In this document: positions 46,407-59,777 of the stretch, one piece after another
How positions within the stretch are numbered: position 1 is the stretch's first letter
Layout of the letters: every line of letters starts with the position of its first letter
Source of the DNA: Earliella scabrosa
Taxonomy: Eukaryota; Basidiomycota; Agaricomycetes; Polyporales; Polyporaceae
NCBI GenBank assembly: GCA_022605405.1
Contig: JABYQQ010000011.1
Location: 248,001-312,000, forward strand
Length of the DNA stretch: 64,000 nucleotides
Reading direction: 5' to 3'
Translations under genes and position numbers: made by a program
Notes under the pieces: generated by a model
Database searches by the model: none
What the model saw: the letters and a program-made list of their open reading frames with translations, nothing else
What the model was told of the DNA's origin: nothing

Positions 46407-47389
46407 CTTCCTACGGGGAACGCCTTGAGGCCTCGCTGCTCGACCGCCTCGAGCATCTCCGGTGGGTTTTTGTATGTGCTGCGCTGGGCGGGTGTGCCGT
46501 CATCGTACCGCTGAAGCCACTTCGATATTGAAGGGAAGAGACCCACGACGGTGCCTTTTGGGTCTCATGACTGTGCTGGGAGGGCTTCTGGACGACATAT
46601 TCTTGCACCAGGTCGCGCGGGTTGGCGAGCAAGAGAGATCGCCTGTAGGGCGGGCGGTCGGGTACAGACACACGCGAAGGATCCGGCGCGTTAGAACCTC
46701 AGCATCGCCCAGGGGTATGCGCGGGACTTCGAGTCTAAATGAACGATGTTGACTATGCTCACCTCCAAACTACAGGACTTGACTTTTTTGGAGAAGTCCA
46801 CATCGAAGCGCTTACGATGATGATCCCGCGGGGGTCTAACATGTCAGTTCCAGCGCCGACTAGGCCGCCACTGTCACAGCTCTCCTCCCGAACGACCGAC
46901 TGTGCAACATCGAATGCGATCAAACCTGTAAGAGGTGCGTTGAAGGGGACGGCCCGATAAGGCATCACCCAGAGTGCGGACGTAATGGGCATGTGAACCC
47001 GATGGGAACGAGATCGCCTTCCCGGTGATGGACGGTCCGCCAGAGGTCGCGAAACAATAGACGGTGCGTCCGTCTTCCCCGATGAATCTAGCCAGCTTTG
47101 TGGTCTCTTTTGTTGTCCCATCTCAGGATGCACCCATCCATCACACATGCGCTCCCAGACAAAAGACGATGGTGCACGAGTCCGAGCGGCGACGAGCGAG
47201 AATCACTCATAACTCGATCGAGCAGCCTGACGATGATTCCAACGTCCATCACCGACTTTCACCCCGGCGCGACGTTCACCACCTTCTCTCGATTTCACCG
47301 ACGTCGTCGTCGCCATGTCTATGTCACTCACCGCTACCGCTACTGTTGCCTCGCAACGTGCGCCGAGTCGACCAGCGGGCGACTTGCAA
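46407..47389. other. Divergent intergenic stretch
   Basis: About 1 kb without a supported gene, between the SMP-30-type gene (-) and an F-box gene (+). A minus-strand frame at 47110-46960 recalls a hydrolase start (LARFIGEDGR) but has no Met and breaks soon. Confidence 0.4.
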
Positions 47390-47395
47390 TATAAA
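47390..47395 (+). promoter_or_regulatory. TATA box
   Basis: TATAAA in the context GCAATATAAACAAC, 64 bp before the chosen ATG at 47459 of the F-box gene. It supports that start over an in-frame ATG at 47315, which would lie upstream of the TATA box. Confidence 0.6.
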
Positions 47396-47458
47396 CAACT
47401 AACACTCCGTTTGGACGCTTCCTCACAATGCACCCAAGTCTCTACGCGGAGGAGCGGG

Positions 47459-49072
47459 ATGGCGCACAGTACACCTATTGCACAGCTCCCAGTCGAGCTG
47501 CTCTCCTACATCTTCGTCCTAGGCGCGCATACCCCAGACCCAGATCGGACATCAGAGGATGGGTACGGATCGGAGCAGGAGAACAGCGACGACATCTCGC
47601 CATGTCTCGCTTCTTCTGCTACATCCCCTGACGTCTTCGCGGCGGTCAACCGACACTGGCGCGAAGTCGCGATCGCGACTCCTCAATTGTGGACGAGGAT
47701 ATGTGTCACCATTGGGGACGTCATGCGAAGGGGGCCGCCGTTCTCCGCCGTCTCGCGGTACGTCTCGCGCTCCGGGAGGTGTCCTCTAGACATCTTCATT
47801 GACGGCCGCGATCCCGAATGGGACTTCTCCGAGACCGAGTGAGTGTCGTTCTGCGTCAGCGCGGGCCGCGGGACATTGACTAACGCTTGTGTACGCAGTT
47901 CCGTCGGGGCGGTCATCAGTCCTTACATCGACGACCTGTACGACTACACCCACCCGTTCAGGGTCGAGCACATGCACCATGTGCTGAACATCCTCCTTCC
48001 CCATGTCCGCCGCTTCCGCTCCCTCGCGATCCTCACCGACAGATGGGCGCCAATGCACACTGCGCTAGACTGCTTGAGCATGGAGATGCCCTCGTTTGTC
48101 TCCGCCCCGCAGCCACTACCATCGAGTTTGCCACTACTCGAGACGCTCGTCCTGATGAGGTGCAACGAATTCGTCAGCTACCACGCCGAGTTCAGCCCTA
48201 CAGACAGAAAGGATCCGGCGTACCTTCCATTCAGCGCCCTCCTTCCCATCGGTGCCCCTGAGGACCGCGAACCCGTGCTTCCGCATCTGAAGAAACTGCA
48301 ACTGTCGGGCGTACACCTGCAGTGGCCGTCCCTCCCACGTCTCCTGCCCACCCAACACTCGAACCTGAGGACCCTCGACCTGTCGTACCACTGCAGCGAA
48401 GTCCGCCCCAGCGAGCGCGACTTCCGCGCGCTCCTCGAGCGCTGTCCAAAGCTGCGCACGCTCAGCATCCGCGTCTCAGGCCCGCGCTCGCCCGACAGCG
48501 CGCACAGCTGCGGGTTCGCGCTCCCCGAACAGCCCGTTCGCCTGCGGCACCTGGAGACGATCGTCATGGGCTACGACGACCCCTACGCCGCAGCGACGGT
48601 GCTCGACATGCTCGATGCGCCGCACGTCCGCCGCCTCACCCTCGAGGACTCCTCCTCGCCCGGCCGGGAAGACAGGCTCGACGCCGGCCCGCTCCTGCAG
48701 GCGTGCACGGTGAGCAGCGCACCCGGACGCGCGGGGGCACCGCCGTTCCCGCGCGTCGAGGCGCTCTCGCTGCGGAGGGTCGACGCGTCCGCGCAGGCGT
48801 TCGAGGCGCTGTACGAGGCGCTGCCTGCGCTGGGCGCGCTCGAGGTGTCGCAGATGTTCCTGCTGGGAGGGAGGGCGCTCCGGCCGGACGTGCAGCTGAG
48901 CTTCGAGCCGATGGTGTTGCCCGCGACGGGGCTCGTGGAGGCCATCGAGGCCGATGGGGAGCTCGTCGCGAGCAAGCTGGCACAGGCGCGAGAAGAGGTG
49001 GTCGGCTTGAAGCCGTTGCAGCAATCGCAGCAGGTCGTGCACGGTACTCAGGCTCCGAAGATGCTGTGGTGA
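47459..49072 (+). CDS. F-box protein with leucine-rich repeats
   Basis: 517 residues from two exons, 47459-47838 and 47899-49072. The F-box starts near residue 6 (IAQLPVELLSYIFVLG) and continues after an acidic insert with FAAVNRHWREVAIATPQLW. The rest is leucine-rich with LRTLDLSYHC, LRTLSIRV and LETIVMGYDDP-like repeats. Presumed SCF adaptor. The promoter has a well-placed TATA box. The second half is extremely GC-rich at third positions, which produces long shadow frames on the opposite strand. Confidence 0.75.
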
Positions 49073-49881
49073 GCGGTGGTGTTCCGCATCTTCAGACCAT
49101 CAGTTTTGGGTCTGTCTGTTTCGACTGTTGGCCGGTGGTGTCCGGTCTGTTTGATCACCTTCGTTTCCCAACCATCCTTTGCAGGTATATTTATCCCATT
49201 CGTTCGTTCGCAACTGTATTTTGTATCGTCTCATTCCATAGACACATTGTAGCCATTATGATGAGTATCCATGTACGCATAGAATTGTAACTGATCTCCT
49301 TGTGCTGGAGTCCAGAGACCATGTCGCAACCTTCAAGCTGTAGCAATAAGAAAGAGAGGGCGACAGCCCTCAAGCTGAGCGAGCCTCCTTTGTCTTCGTG
49401 GTGGCAAGGGCACGCGAAACTGCAGTACTTGTTCTTCCCAATGCCATGCAGCCCAGGAGTTATTGCCTAAATGGACTGCGTCCGCGGTTACTGGTCAAAT
49501 GGTATTAGTAGGGAACTTGGCCTGTGGACCATTGACACCCCTCGCGCCGGTTTTGGTTCCTCGAGATCTGGGAGGGCAACTTGGCATATATATCGCAGCA
49601 GTTGAAGTTCTTACCACTTACAGTTATGTACAATATATGCCTGCTAGTTTTTGGCCGTTGCTGGAGGTTTCAACTTCCAGCTGAACAGACGTGACATAAT
49701 AGAGTCAATAGAACTTGGCGCTCTTTCGGAGTTCCGGGGTCCTAGCTACTGGGCGGCCTTGGCTGCGCCAGGTCGACATTCAGAATCACCACCGGGTCCA
49801 CCGCCTTTCTCTCTTCACTTCTTCTCGCATTCTCCTGCTCATCTTCTCTGCGGCTTTCCGGGCTGGCTCTGGGTCTGAGGC
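49073..49881. other. Intergenic; promoter of the P4-ATPase
   Basis: The middle part (49450-49690) is AT-richer than its surroundings. No supported gene; the right end probably holds the flippase promoter and leader. Confidence 0.45.
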
Positions 49882-52800
49882 ATGTCTCTCTTTCGACGAC
49901 GACAACAGGACGACCTCGACACCGACGACGAGATAAACGATGCCGGTGTCGACCCCGAACTCCGTCTCCGCACGGTGCGGACGGCGGCCTCGACCATCGC
50001 AGAGTCCATCCGCCAGGAGGAGAGGCAGGTGCGGCGTAAGACGATGAGGAAGAAGGGCTCTGGGTTCTTTCGCAAGTCGGCGAAGCGCAAGGAGAGCCAG
50101 GAGCCGGCGCCCGCATCGGCTACCCCCCACATTGCAGGTCGACGTCGCAATGTCTACGTCAACTACACCCTCCCTCTCGACGAGGTCGACCACCACGGAG
50201 AGCCGATTGCGAGGTACGCACGGAATAAGGTCCGGACAAGCAGTGAGTACTACCCGACGATCCTTCTCGGCAAGCCTACAAACACTGCACAGAATATACC
50301 GTAATCACCTTCGTCCCCAAGAACCTTTACGAGCAGTTCCGTCGGTGAGTTCCCCTTATCCTCCTCTGTAACCATGTCGTTTGTTATTGCGCCCCAAACA
50401 TAGCTCCTTCCTATGTACCTGGGATTCGATAAAGTCTACGGCCGGTAGGATCGAACACAGCGGAAGGCTGCGCCACGCTGCAGCCTGCACGCAGCGCAGT
50501 GTAACCTTCTACTGTGTTCGTGCTGTACTGCTCAGGCCTCCGGTCTCTTTGACTCGACGTCCAACGCGAACAATGGCGTTCTTGGCGTTCTTGATCTACG
50601 TCCACTTCACGGTTACGAAGTGTTAAAGGTCGCATCGTGGCCGTATTCGAGGCGGGACCCGGGCACTCAACACGTAGCCCCTCGGCATACCATACAGTTG
50701 CGCATACTGCGGCATACATTCCAAGCCCCTCTCGCTGTAGTTTGACGCCGCCTCCCACGCCTCGCTGCCGTCTGAGGCCGTCCTCGATCTTACATCAGTG
50801 TCGGGCGGTGCCAGGAGGAACTTCCAATTGTTCAGCCTTGCTGGTCCCAGTCAACCGACTCGTCCAGTCACTTCTTTTGCAGGGTTCGGTCGAGTGTAGC
50901 GTTGCGTATGCTTGTCTGATCTATTCGCGATTCTCTACATCATGCTCCTCATTCCACTCTGCAACCAACCTCGTTGTCCGTTATGCTGACACATCTCCCA
51001 GCATTGCCAACCTCTACTTCCTTGTGCTTGTCATTGTGCAAGGTATGTCATATCACAACGCCGAAGACACCGCTTCTGACAACGGCGTTAGTCTTTCCCA
51101 TCTTCGGCGCACCATCGCCCCAGACCGCAGCCTTGCCGCTCATATTCATCATGACCGTCACCGCTATCAAGGATGGTGTGGAAGATTACAGACGAGCGCT
51201 GGCCGATGACGAGGTCAACAACTCTGCGGCCACCAAGCTCGGCAACTGGCGGAATGTCAACCAGCCCCAGGATCCTCGCGCATGGTACGAGAAGCTGCTC
51301 GGTCTAAACGCACCGGGGCGGGTTACTCGGGGAGTGCGGAAGTTGAGGGAACGGGAAGCTGGTGAGGGTATGCAGATAGTGCTCAGCAAGGGGGGCGAGG
51401 ACCGCGCGAGTGTGAGTACTCTCCAGGTCAACGACAGCAGCTCGGAAATGGGTTACTATGGTGCCGGAAGGAAGCTCGAGGACATTCAAAGCATCGACTC
51501 GCACTCACACAGCTACCCGCCCGTAGAGAGCAAGATCGCCAACGGGTCGTGGAGTGGCTCGGGATCTGTTGCGAATTTGCAGCAGCCTGAGCAAGGTCGC
51601 ATGTCCATGGGCGTTGTCGACTACCGGAAGCGGACGAGCGGACTTGCGCGGTGGGAGCGCACACTGTGGAAGAAGCTCGAGGTCGGCGACGTCGTCCTGC
51701 TGCGCGAGAACGAGCAGGTGCCCGCAGACATCGTGGTGCTCTCGACCTCCGACCCTGACAACATGTGCTACCTGGAGACGAAGAACTTGGACGGTGAGAC
51801 GAATTTGAAGCCGCGCAAGTCCGTCCGTGCCACAGCGTCGATCCAGTCCGAGGAGGACATCGAGCGCGCGTCGTTCATACTTGACTCGGAGCCGCCACAC
51901 GCGAACTTATACCTGTACCATGGCGTTCTTCGCTACAAGGACCCAGCAACCGGCGAGCAGAAGCAGGAGTCGGTGAGCATCAACGAGCTTCTGCTCCGTG
52001 GGTGCACCATCCGTAACACCACCTGGATCATTGGGCTTGTCGTGTTCACCGGCGCGGATTCGAAGATCATGCTCAACGGAGGCGACACGCCGTCGAAGCG
52101 GTCGAAGATCGAGAAGGAGACGAACTTCAACGTCATCGTCAACTTCGTCGTGCTCATTCTCATGTGTTTGACGTCGGCGATCCTGAACGGGTATATGGAC
52201 AGCCAGCAGGACACGAGCGCGAAGTTCTTCGAAGTCGGTGCCCAGCCGTCTGACTCGTCCATCCTAAACGCCGTCATCACGTTCACGTGCGTATCATCCC
52301 CCAACTCCCCGCGCTGTTGAAGCTCTACTAACGTCCTTTCTAGATCATGTCTCATTGCCTACCAGAACATCGTCCCAATCTCGCTGTACATCTCCATTGA
52401 AATTGTCAAGACGATTCAGGCGTTCTTCGTCGCACAGGATATTGACATGTACTACAAGGCATTGGACGCGACGTGCACGCCCAAGACGTGGAACATCTGT
52501 GATGACCTCGGCCAGATCGAGTACATCTTCTCTGACAAGACTGGCACGCTCACGCAGAACGTCATGGAGTTCCAGAAGTGCTCCGTCAACGGCATTCCCT
52601 ATGGCGAGGGTGTCACAGAAGCCCAACGCGGTGCGGCGATGCGCGAGGGCAAGGTGGACGCGATGGATCCGGAAGAGCAGGATATACAGCTCAACATCAT
52701 GAAGCAGCGCATGCTGGACAAGATGTCGCAGACGTTCAAGAACCGCTACGCTCAGCCTGACAACCTCACACTCATATCTCCCCGGCTCGCCGACGATCTC

Positions 52801-55800
52801 GCCGACCGCAGCTCCCCTCAGCGTCAGCACTTGATCGAATTCTTCCGTGCCCTCGCCGTTTGCCACAGTGTCCTTTCAGAGCGCGACCAGAACCAGCCCT
52901 ACCGGCTCACATACAAGGCCGAATCTCCAGACGAAGCCGCCCTCGTTGCTGCCGCCCGCGACGTTGGGTTCCCGTTCGTCAACAAGGCGAAGGATTCCAT
53001 CGACATCGAGGTCATGGGCCAGCCCGAGCGCTACATCCCTCTCCAGCTTCTCGAGTTCAACTCCACGCGGAAGCGTATGAGCGTCATCGTGCGCAACCCA
53101 CAAGGCCAGCTCGTGCTGTACTGCAAGGGCGCAGACAGCGTCATTTACCAGCGCCTCAAGGCGGACCATGACCCGGAGCTGAAGGCGGCCACTGCGCGCG
53201 ACATGGAGGCTTTCGCGAACGGCGGTCTGCGGACTCTGTGCATCGCGTACCGGTACATGACTGAGCAGGAGTACATGGGCTGGGTACCCGTGTACGAGGC
53301 CGCGACCAACGCGATCAACGACCGGGACGAGGAGATCGAGAAGGCGAACGACCAGGTCGAGCACTCCCTCCAGATCCTGGGCGCGACTGCGTTAGAGGAT
53401 AAGCTGCAGGAGGGTGTGCCGGAGGCCATCGAGACTCTTCATAAGGCGGGCATCAAGCTTTGGATCTTGACAGGTACGTCAACGCATGTCGTCGGGATGT
53501 TGTGTTGGTACTCACTATTTCGGGTAGGTGACAAGGTACAGACGGCTATCGAGATCGGTAAATACCCAGTCCCGTCGCATCGCGTGCCAGAATGAGTTCG
53601 CTGAATGTTCGCGTCGCCACAGGTTTCAGCTGCAACTTGCTCAAGAGCGACATGGACATCATGATCCTTTCGGCGGACTCGCCCGAGGCCACTCGCCTGC
53701 AGATCGAGGGCGGCTTGAACAAGATCGCCTCCGTGCTCGGGCCTCCGTCTTTGGATCCCAAGCGCCGTGGATTCGTCCCAGGGGCCCAGGCCGCGTTCGC
53801 TGTCGTCATCGACGGCGACACATTACGACACGCGTTGAGCAAAGACCTGAAGCCGCTGTTCCTCGCGCTGTCGACGCAGTGCGAGACCGTCGTCTGCTGT
53901 CGTGTGTCCCCCGCACAGAAGGCGATGGTCGTCAACCTGGTACGTCTCTGACCTCAACTCATTGTCCGCCAACTCACTCCCATTCGCGCAGGTCAAGGAA
54001 GGTCGGAATGCTATGACTCTCTCTATCGGTGACGGCGCGAACGACGTGGCGATGATTCAAGAGGCGAACATCGGCTGTGGTCTCCTTGGACACGAAGGTT
54101 CGCAGGCAGCGATGTCTGCAGACTACGCGTTTGGCCAGTTCCGTTTCCTCACGAAGTTGCTGCTCGTCCACGGTCGGTGGTCGTACCAGCGTGTCGCGGA
54201 CATGCATGCCAACTTCTTCTACAAGGTCGGTCGAATTCGTGGTCGGCACTCAGCTCTCCACTGATGTATCGGGTTGCAGAACGTGATCTGGACATTCGCC
54301 ATGTTCTGGTACATGCTGTACAACAGCTTTGACGCGACGTACCTCTACCAGTACACGTTCATCCTGTTCTACAACACCGTCTTCACGTCGTTGCCTGTCA
54401 TCGCTCTTGGAGGTGAGGATGACGTTTGTTCGACGACTACACTGCGCTGACCCCTGTTTTGCAGCCTTCGACCAGGATCTTAACGCTAAGGCTGCGCTCG
54501 CCTTCCCGCAACTCTATATCCGTGGGATCCGTGGTCTGGAATACACACGGCTGAAGTTCTGGATGTACATGCTCGACGGTCTCTACCAGTCCGCGATCGT
54601 CTTCTTCGTCCCGTACTTCATCTGGACGCTTGGTCTCGCTACCTCGTGGAACGGCAGGACGATCGAGTCGCTCGCAGACTTTGGTACGACGGTATCTGTC
54701 GCCGCCATTATCTGCGCGAACACGTACGTTGGGTTGAACACCCACTAGTGCGTATATTCTCATCGTTGTTCCTTCGTCCTCGTGCTCACGTAGAGTGCAT
54801 CAGCTGGACCGTCATTACGTGGGTGATCGTCATCGGCTCGTCGGTGGTCATGCTCGCATGGATCGCGATATACTCCCTGTTCCCAAGCATCGACTTCGTG
54901 GATGAGGTCGTCATCCTCTTTGGAACGGTCACTTTCTGGGTAGCGGTACTCATCTCAGTCGTGATGGCTCTTGGTATGTGTTTGCGAATCAGTTGTCTAC
55001 CGCAGTGTTGACCCATCTGCTTCCAGGTCCTCGTTTCCTGATCAAGTTCATCAAGAGTACCTACATGCCACTCGACCGCGACATCGTTCGTGAGATGTGG
55101 GTCCTTGGCGACCTCAAGGATCAGCTCGGTATCAAGCACAGGAAGCAGCGAAAGCACGACAAGCTTGAGCAAGCGCCTATATTCCATCAACCCCACTACC
55201 GCTCTGAATCCGAACTCAGTCAACCTGACGATTACACGCCTGCAGTCTTCACTTCCCCGATCCCTCGCACACCCGCATCGGATGGCTCGCCAAGACCTAC
55301 GGCACCTCTCATGGCGGGAGAATCGCCACGGCCAACTGGACCGATGACACCTGCCGAGCCACCTCGCCCGTCGAACGAGTATGTTCAGGAGCACAGAGCA
55401 TCCCCCTTGCCTTCCCCGACACACTCGGATCGTCAGAACCTCGCAGCTAGCCCATCATCTTTGCAGAGGCTTTCATACTACTCTGTCTCTAATATCCCAG
55501 CGCCATCACCTCTTCCGGAGTCGAACAGATACCACGATTATACCCGCGACTCCTCCGCAGCCCGTAGTACCACAGTGTACGGCACGGAGCCTCCCATGTC
55601 CGCCGTCTCGCATTCATCCGTCACCTACAACCAGCCTCCCGCGTCCCCGACATATTTGTCGCCGCCGGGTTCTGCCACGCTTCAAGTTCCTGGGATGCGC
55701 CAGCAGCAGCAGCAACGCATGCCGTCACCAGCAGAGCACTACGAGATGCGCGTGCGGTCACCAAGCGAGCAGCAGTGGGCCGCTTACCCTGAACCGGGGT

Positions 55801-55982
55801 CCGCCCGCGGTATCCATACTCCGATGGCGACAGAGGACTCGTATATGACCGCACGCGACGATTACGAGGGCTACGAGGGCTACGACAACCACGCGCCGCA
55901 GTCCGCTTCGCAGCACCAGCACCAGCAGGAGGAGTCTTGGCGGAGCAGTACATACTCGTACTCGGGACCGCACGCGCTATAG
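49882..55982 (+). CDS. P4-type ATPase (phospholipid flippase, Dnf1/2-like)
   Basis: Transports phospholipids from the outer to the inner leaflet of plasma or endosomal membranes, normally with a Cdc50-type partner. Twelve exons: 49882-50242, 50293-50344, 51002-51042, 51092-52286, 52344-53473, 53528-53557, 53623-53939, 53992-54225, 54280-54412, 54465-54747, 54804-54973 and 55027-55982; 1633 residues. Visible motifs are [20 protein letters not shown] (actuator), DKTGTLTQN with the phosphorylated Asp614, [18 protein letters not shown] and [13 protein letters not shown], then the C-terminal membrane block. The last 330 residues are Pro/Ser/Tyr-rich and disordered, a likely regulatory tail. Intron 2 is 657 nt, about ten times the normal length here, yet both flanks are highly conserved coding sequence. 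Identity firm. Confidence 0.93.
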
Positions 55983-56539
55983 CGGCACGAGTCCGCGCCT
56001 GTCGACGTCCTTCCTCGCTGTCTCCTTGTCTCGCGTTTAGTCCTGTTGTTCCAGCTCTCTGTGACATTAATCGTGTGCTACTACCATTCCTTCTAGGCGG
56101 ATCGCGGATCGCGTGTATCGGGTGCGCGGGAGGTTTCCACGTTGTCGGACTGTTCCCCGTCTTGGATTTATTTATCCTTGCTTGTTGACACTGCTGCTTT
56201 CGGTCCCTCCTTCAGCTTCAGGCTTTCCTCTCCCTCGTCCTCCCCACGCTCGGGGGCTTTGGGCCCCGAGCTACGACCCTCCGTAACGTCCCCCGTTCCC
56301 TCTCTCGCTTTCCCCTTCTCCTTACGAGCGATGTCCTTGGTTTCTTTCTAGTTAGAAGTAGAACAACATCATTACCCTGACTTATTGTGCATAATGACAT
56401 TAGTAGCGACATTGCCGGACTGTGGGGTTGGCGTGGCCACTGGCTGGCGCCATCCGTGAGATTCTATCTGTCAGGACGTTTTGCTTGGATCTCACGGCTC
56501 CATTCATGTCAGTACTCTTTCTTGCCAGCAACCACGACA
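55983..56539. other. Intergenic, nothing recognised
   Basis: 3' flank of the flippase gene and promoter of the DUF6535 gene. It is pyrimidine-rich around 56210-56350. No coding region supported. Confidence 0.45.
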
Positions 56540-58497
56540 ATGAACGCACCAGAAAAGCTTGGGGTCAGTCCACATACCAATGCCGTATCTCTTGATCATT
56601 CATACTGAGATCATGTAGACAGGACAGCAGTTGGGCGCCGATGAAGCAGATATTGCAGCAAATGCATGGGAAGAATGTGCGCGCGTCGTCAAAGACCACA
56701 GCGATGAGATGTTCAAGAGATGGCGGGAAGAAATTGACACGCTCTTGGTCTACGTAAGTCAAGGAAATCTCCTGACTATCCGAACCTGGAACGGAAATGA
56801 GCTCAATCTCACAATCCTGCGGCCAGGCCGGTCTCTTCTCCGCAGCTATCACAGCATTCAACGCTCAATCGTACGCTCTGCTGCAACCTTCGCAAGAGGA
56901 CACCACGGTCGCGCTTCTTGCGCAAATATCCGCTCAACTCAACGGCCTTTCTGTCAACGCCTCCTTCATCAACTCCACCACCCCGGCTGATTTCCCGACT
57001 ACGTCGTCTTCCTTCCGGCCCCCTGGATGGTCCATCTGGGTCAACGCTCTCTGGTTTTCCAGCCTAATTTGCAGCCTGTCTGCCGCCTCAATAGGAATTA
57101 TGGTCAAGCAATGGCTGCACGAAGCCGCGCGCGGCGTCTCGGGAACGTCTCGCAACGCAGCGCGCATGAGGCAGTTTCGCTACGATGGCCTCAGACGTTG
57201 GCACGTCGGGACCGTTGTTGCAACCCTGCCTGTCCTTCTCCAGCTCGCTGCAATGTTCTTCTTTGCCGGGCTCCTGGTCCTCTTGTGGAACCTGAACTCT
57301 GTGGTCGCTATCGCAGCGTCCGTTCTGGTTGGAACGCTCCTCCTCTTCAACGTCGCCACAACCGTCATCCCGACTTTTGCGGTGGATTGCTCATACCGCT
57401 CTCCGCAATCGCTTGGATTCTTCCTCGCGGTCCAGGCGCTCGGCCGCATGTCGCGTCCCGCTCTACGAATCCTTGCGCGCATAGACGGAAGCGCCATGGG
57501 GACGACGAGATGGTTGATCAGTCTCCATGACCATATCATGGGAGTGGTACACGGGGACTGGGGCGCATTTCGTGGATGGGTCGGTCGCGAGCGCGTGGAG
57601 CTGCCTTTCACGCAGAACGCCCTCGACGAGCACATCCTCCAGATCGCCGACGAGGTCGTACTGGATAACAAGTTCCTCGAGCAAGCCATCCGGCCTTGCG
57701 TGCAGGTCCTCCCATCCTGGAGCGGGCTCAGCTGCTGCAAGCAGATTCGTGCGGGTCGCATGTACCACCTTGGCCCGCTATGGGGCCAATACGGCTCGCT
57801 CGGACACACTTCCGACGCCATGGTGGACATCACTCTCGATGCGATTAACAGGTGTCTGGACGACCCCATGGGCCTCTATGATGCCGAGGATCTGGAGAAC
57901 GCTCTCACCGCTGTGGTTGACGGTCTGAAGAACCCCGTCGCCCCTGCAACGAGCGAGGCCTTTGGGGTCCTCGTATCCAGGCTTCTGCGGTCCTACAGTG
58001 GGGCGCTGGCCGAAATCGCATTTGAAGGCCTCTGCGACCGCATCCGTGACACCTATACACCCTGTCTCTATCTTGGCGCGACTGTGCGCGACGGTATGCA
58101 CACTACTCCATGTCAAGCATGAGCTAGACTGACGATGTCCGGCTCCTCAGTGATAAATTCCATGGAGGACTATGTCCAGTCCACTGGCACCCAATGGGGC
58201 GTTGGTGGTCACCGTCCACCTACGCGGTTATGCATCTTCATGGACTCTCTTGCAATTCTCGCCATTCACCACACGGATACCGCGGGGACTGTCGCCTTCA
58301 TTGTGGACCGGCTGAAGCATCATCTTCACACCCATATTGCATCTCCTGGACCCCCATCCGAAGCTTTACGTCTTGACGAAGTCCCTGTGGATGTGATTTC
58401 GTCCTTGTTGAGCCATCTGAGCAATCTGGCGGATGCGATGCCTGATATTGTTCTGCAACCCGTCATTGACACTATTAGGTCTAAATACCGAAGATAG
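56540..58497 (+). CDS. DUF6535-type membrane protein
   Basis: Predicted 590-residue protein from four exons: 56540-56563, 56619-56753, 56827-58093 and 58151-58497. The DUF6535 pattern, found mainly in agaricomycetes, is seen as a soluble start (WREEIDTLLVY), AGLFSAAITAFNAQSY, a PPGWSIWVNALWFSSLICSLSAA membrane segment and KQWLHEAA. Further membrane segments come with LPVLLQLAAMFFFAGLLVLLW and a VLVGTLLLFNVATTVIP stretch. The C-terminal half is soluble and of unknown role. The last intron has a clear CTGAC branch site and joins the long frame to a separate C-terminal frame. No function is known for the family. Confidence 0.75.
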
Positions 58498-58707
58498 GGC
58501 TATGTGAAGACCAATGTAGAGACCTTGTAGAGACCTCATAATAAAGGCACGTAGCCGGGGAACGTCGGAACCTATTTACCACTTGCGGCATCGTGAGAAT
58601 CCCGCCAATCGATGGATACTGTTGAACCCTGACCAGTTCGTTCTGCAAGTTGACCGTGTTGGCAAAAGTCCCATAGGTACCCTGACATCCGAAACCGATT
58701 GGCAGTA

Positions 58708-59463
58708 ATGTCATCATCGCGTCGCATCCCTCGCAGTTTCCCTCTCAGGCCCGTGTACGACGACCACCGCTCAGCGTACAGCACACAGCTCGACGACGAC
58801 CACGAGAGTCAGCCGATCGTGCTACACGCTCAATGGAGAGGAACCGCCAGCTCCAGAGATCACCCGTTCGCCACAGGCGGGCTCGTTCACGTCTATCAAT
58901 CCCCCCTCCAACCGTCGCTCCCTTTGTGGGCAGGCCTATACGTCCGAGTTGCAGCACTGTCGCGACTGGCATACCACGCCCCGAACGCCTCTCCCACCCA
59001 GTATGAGAGCTACGACCCGCACATCATTGGTCGAGTGATCGGTGTGATGCGAACCATCGAACTTGAGCCCCAAGCTGTGGTCGTAGTCGTTGAGAACGAG
59101 TGCAGGAAGAACCCCGTGCGGTACGCGCACGTCGTACTGAGACACGTACCAGGACAGTCGGTCCGCGACGTGGAGTGGAAGAGAGCGACTCGAGTCGAAC
59201 CATCTCAGGCATTCGGAACGGCAGGAGTGAACCGATGCGTCCCCCAGGAGGACTCGGAGAAGATCGAGCTCGCATCGCTTGTGGGCAGAGGGGGACAGTG
59301 TGCCGGTGCGTTGTGCATGGAGCGAACCACTCCTGGTAGCCTCGGGCTGGGTGCAGGCCCGGGTTGCATCAAGCTACCCATTCCACGCATCCGTCAGAAC
59401 GAGTCCATGGTGACGAAGAAGAGGACGGAACCAGGATCCGATGGACGTGGGCAAGGTGTTTGA
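58708..59463 (+). CDS. Unknown 251-residue protein
   Basis: Single open frame from the ATG at 58708. The product has a basic, serine-rich start (MSSSRRIPRS), a middle part with several VVVVVE- and LYVRVAAL-like beta-strand blocks, and a Gly-rich, basic C-terminus. No signal peptide or membrane helix is visible and no family is recognised. Opposite-strand frames in the same stretch are shorter. It may be a real lineage-specific gene or a chance frame in GC-rich DNA; the last 60 residues look least like coding sequence. Confidence 0.35.
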   Translation: MSSSRRIPRSFPLRPVYDDHRSAYSTQLDDDHESQPIVLHAQWRGTASSRDHPFATGGLVHVYQSPLQPSLPLWAGLYVRVAALSRLAYHAPNASPTQYESYDPHIIGRVIGVMRTIELEPQAVVVVVENECRKNPVRYAHVVLRHVPGQSVRDVEWKRATRVEPSQAFGTAGVNRCVPQEDSEKIELASLVGRGGQCAGALCMERTTPGSLGLGAGPGCIKLPIPRIRQNESMVTKKRTEPGSDGRGQGV

Positions 59464-59777
59464 CAAGTAGGTCCAGTGCCATCCACGGTATGTCTCAGAC
59501 CGCAGGCTGACCGCACGAGCTTCAGATCCGAGAGTGCGCTGATCAGGTTTTCTGCGTAAAGATGCCCAAACTCCAAAAAAGTGTGCGACACGCTGATTAG
59601 ATTCGGCAAGTACGATACAGATCGTTAAGGATACACAGCAGCGGAACACATACATGCACGTTGGTTCGGGTTCATACACGGAGGAGCGGCACAGTTACAC
59701 GACAGCAAATCCGATAGCGAATAAATACGATCTTGACATATTCATAGCGTCTGCGTCCGCATCTCCGTCACGGTAGA
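59464..59777. other. Intergenic, nothing recognised
   Basis: Lies between the unknown plus-strand frame and the end of the metacaspase gene. No coding region or repeat noticed. Confidence 0.4.

Noticed and set aside
46759..47148. Minus-strand segment with LARFIGEDGRT, recalling the start of fumarylacetoacetate-hydrolase-type proteins
   Set aside because: No start codon in that frame, only about 50 residues before it breaks, and no downstream family motif. Too weak to call a pseudogene.
48322..49042. Long Arg/Ala-rich frames on both strands over the F-box gene at 47.5-49.1 kb
   Set aside because: Shadows of a GC-rich coding exon; the F-box frame has the family motif and a consistent intron.
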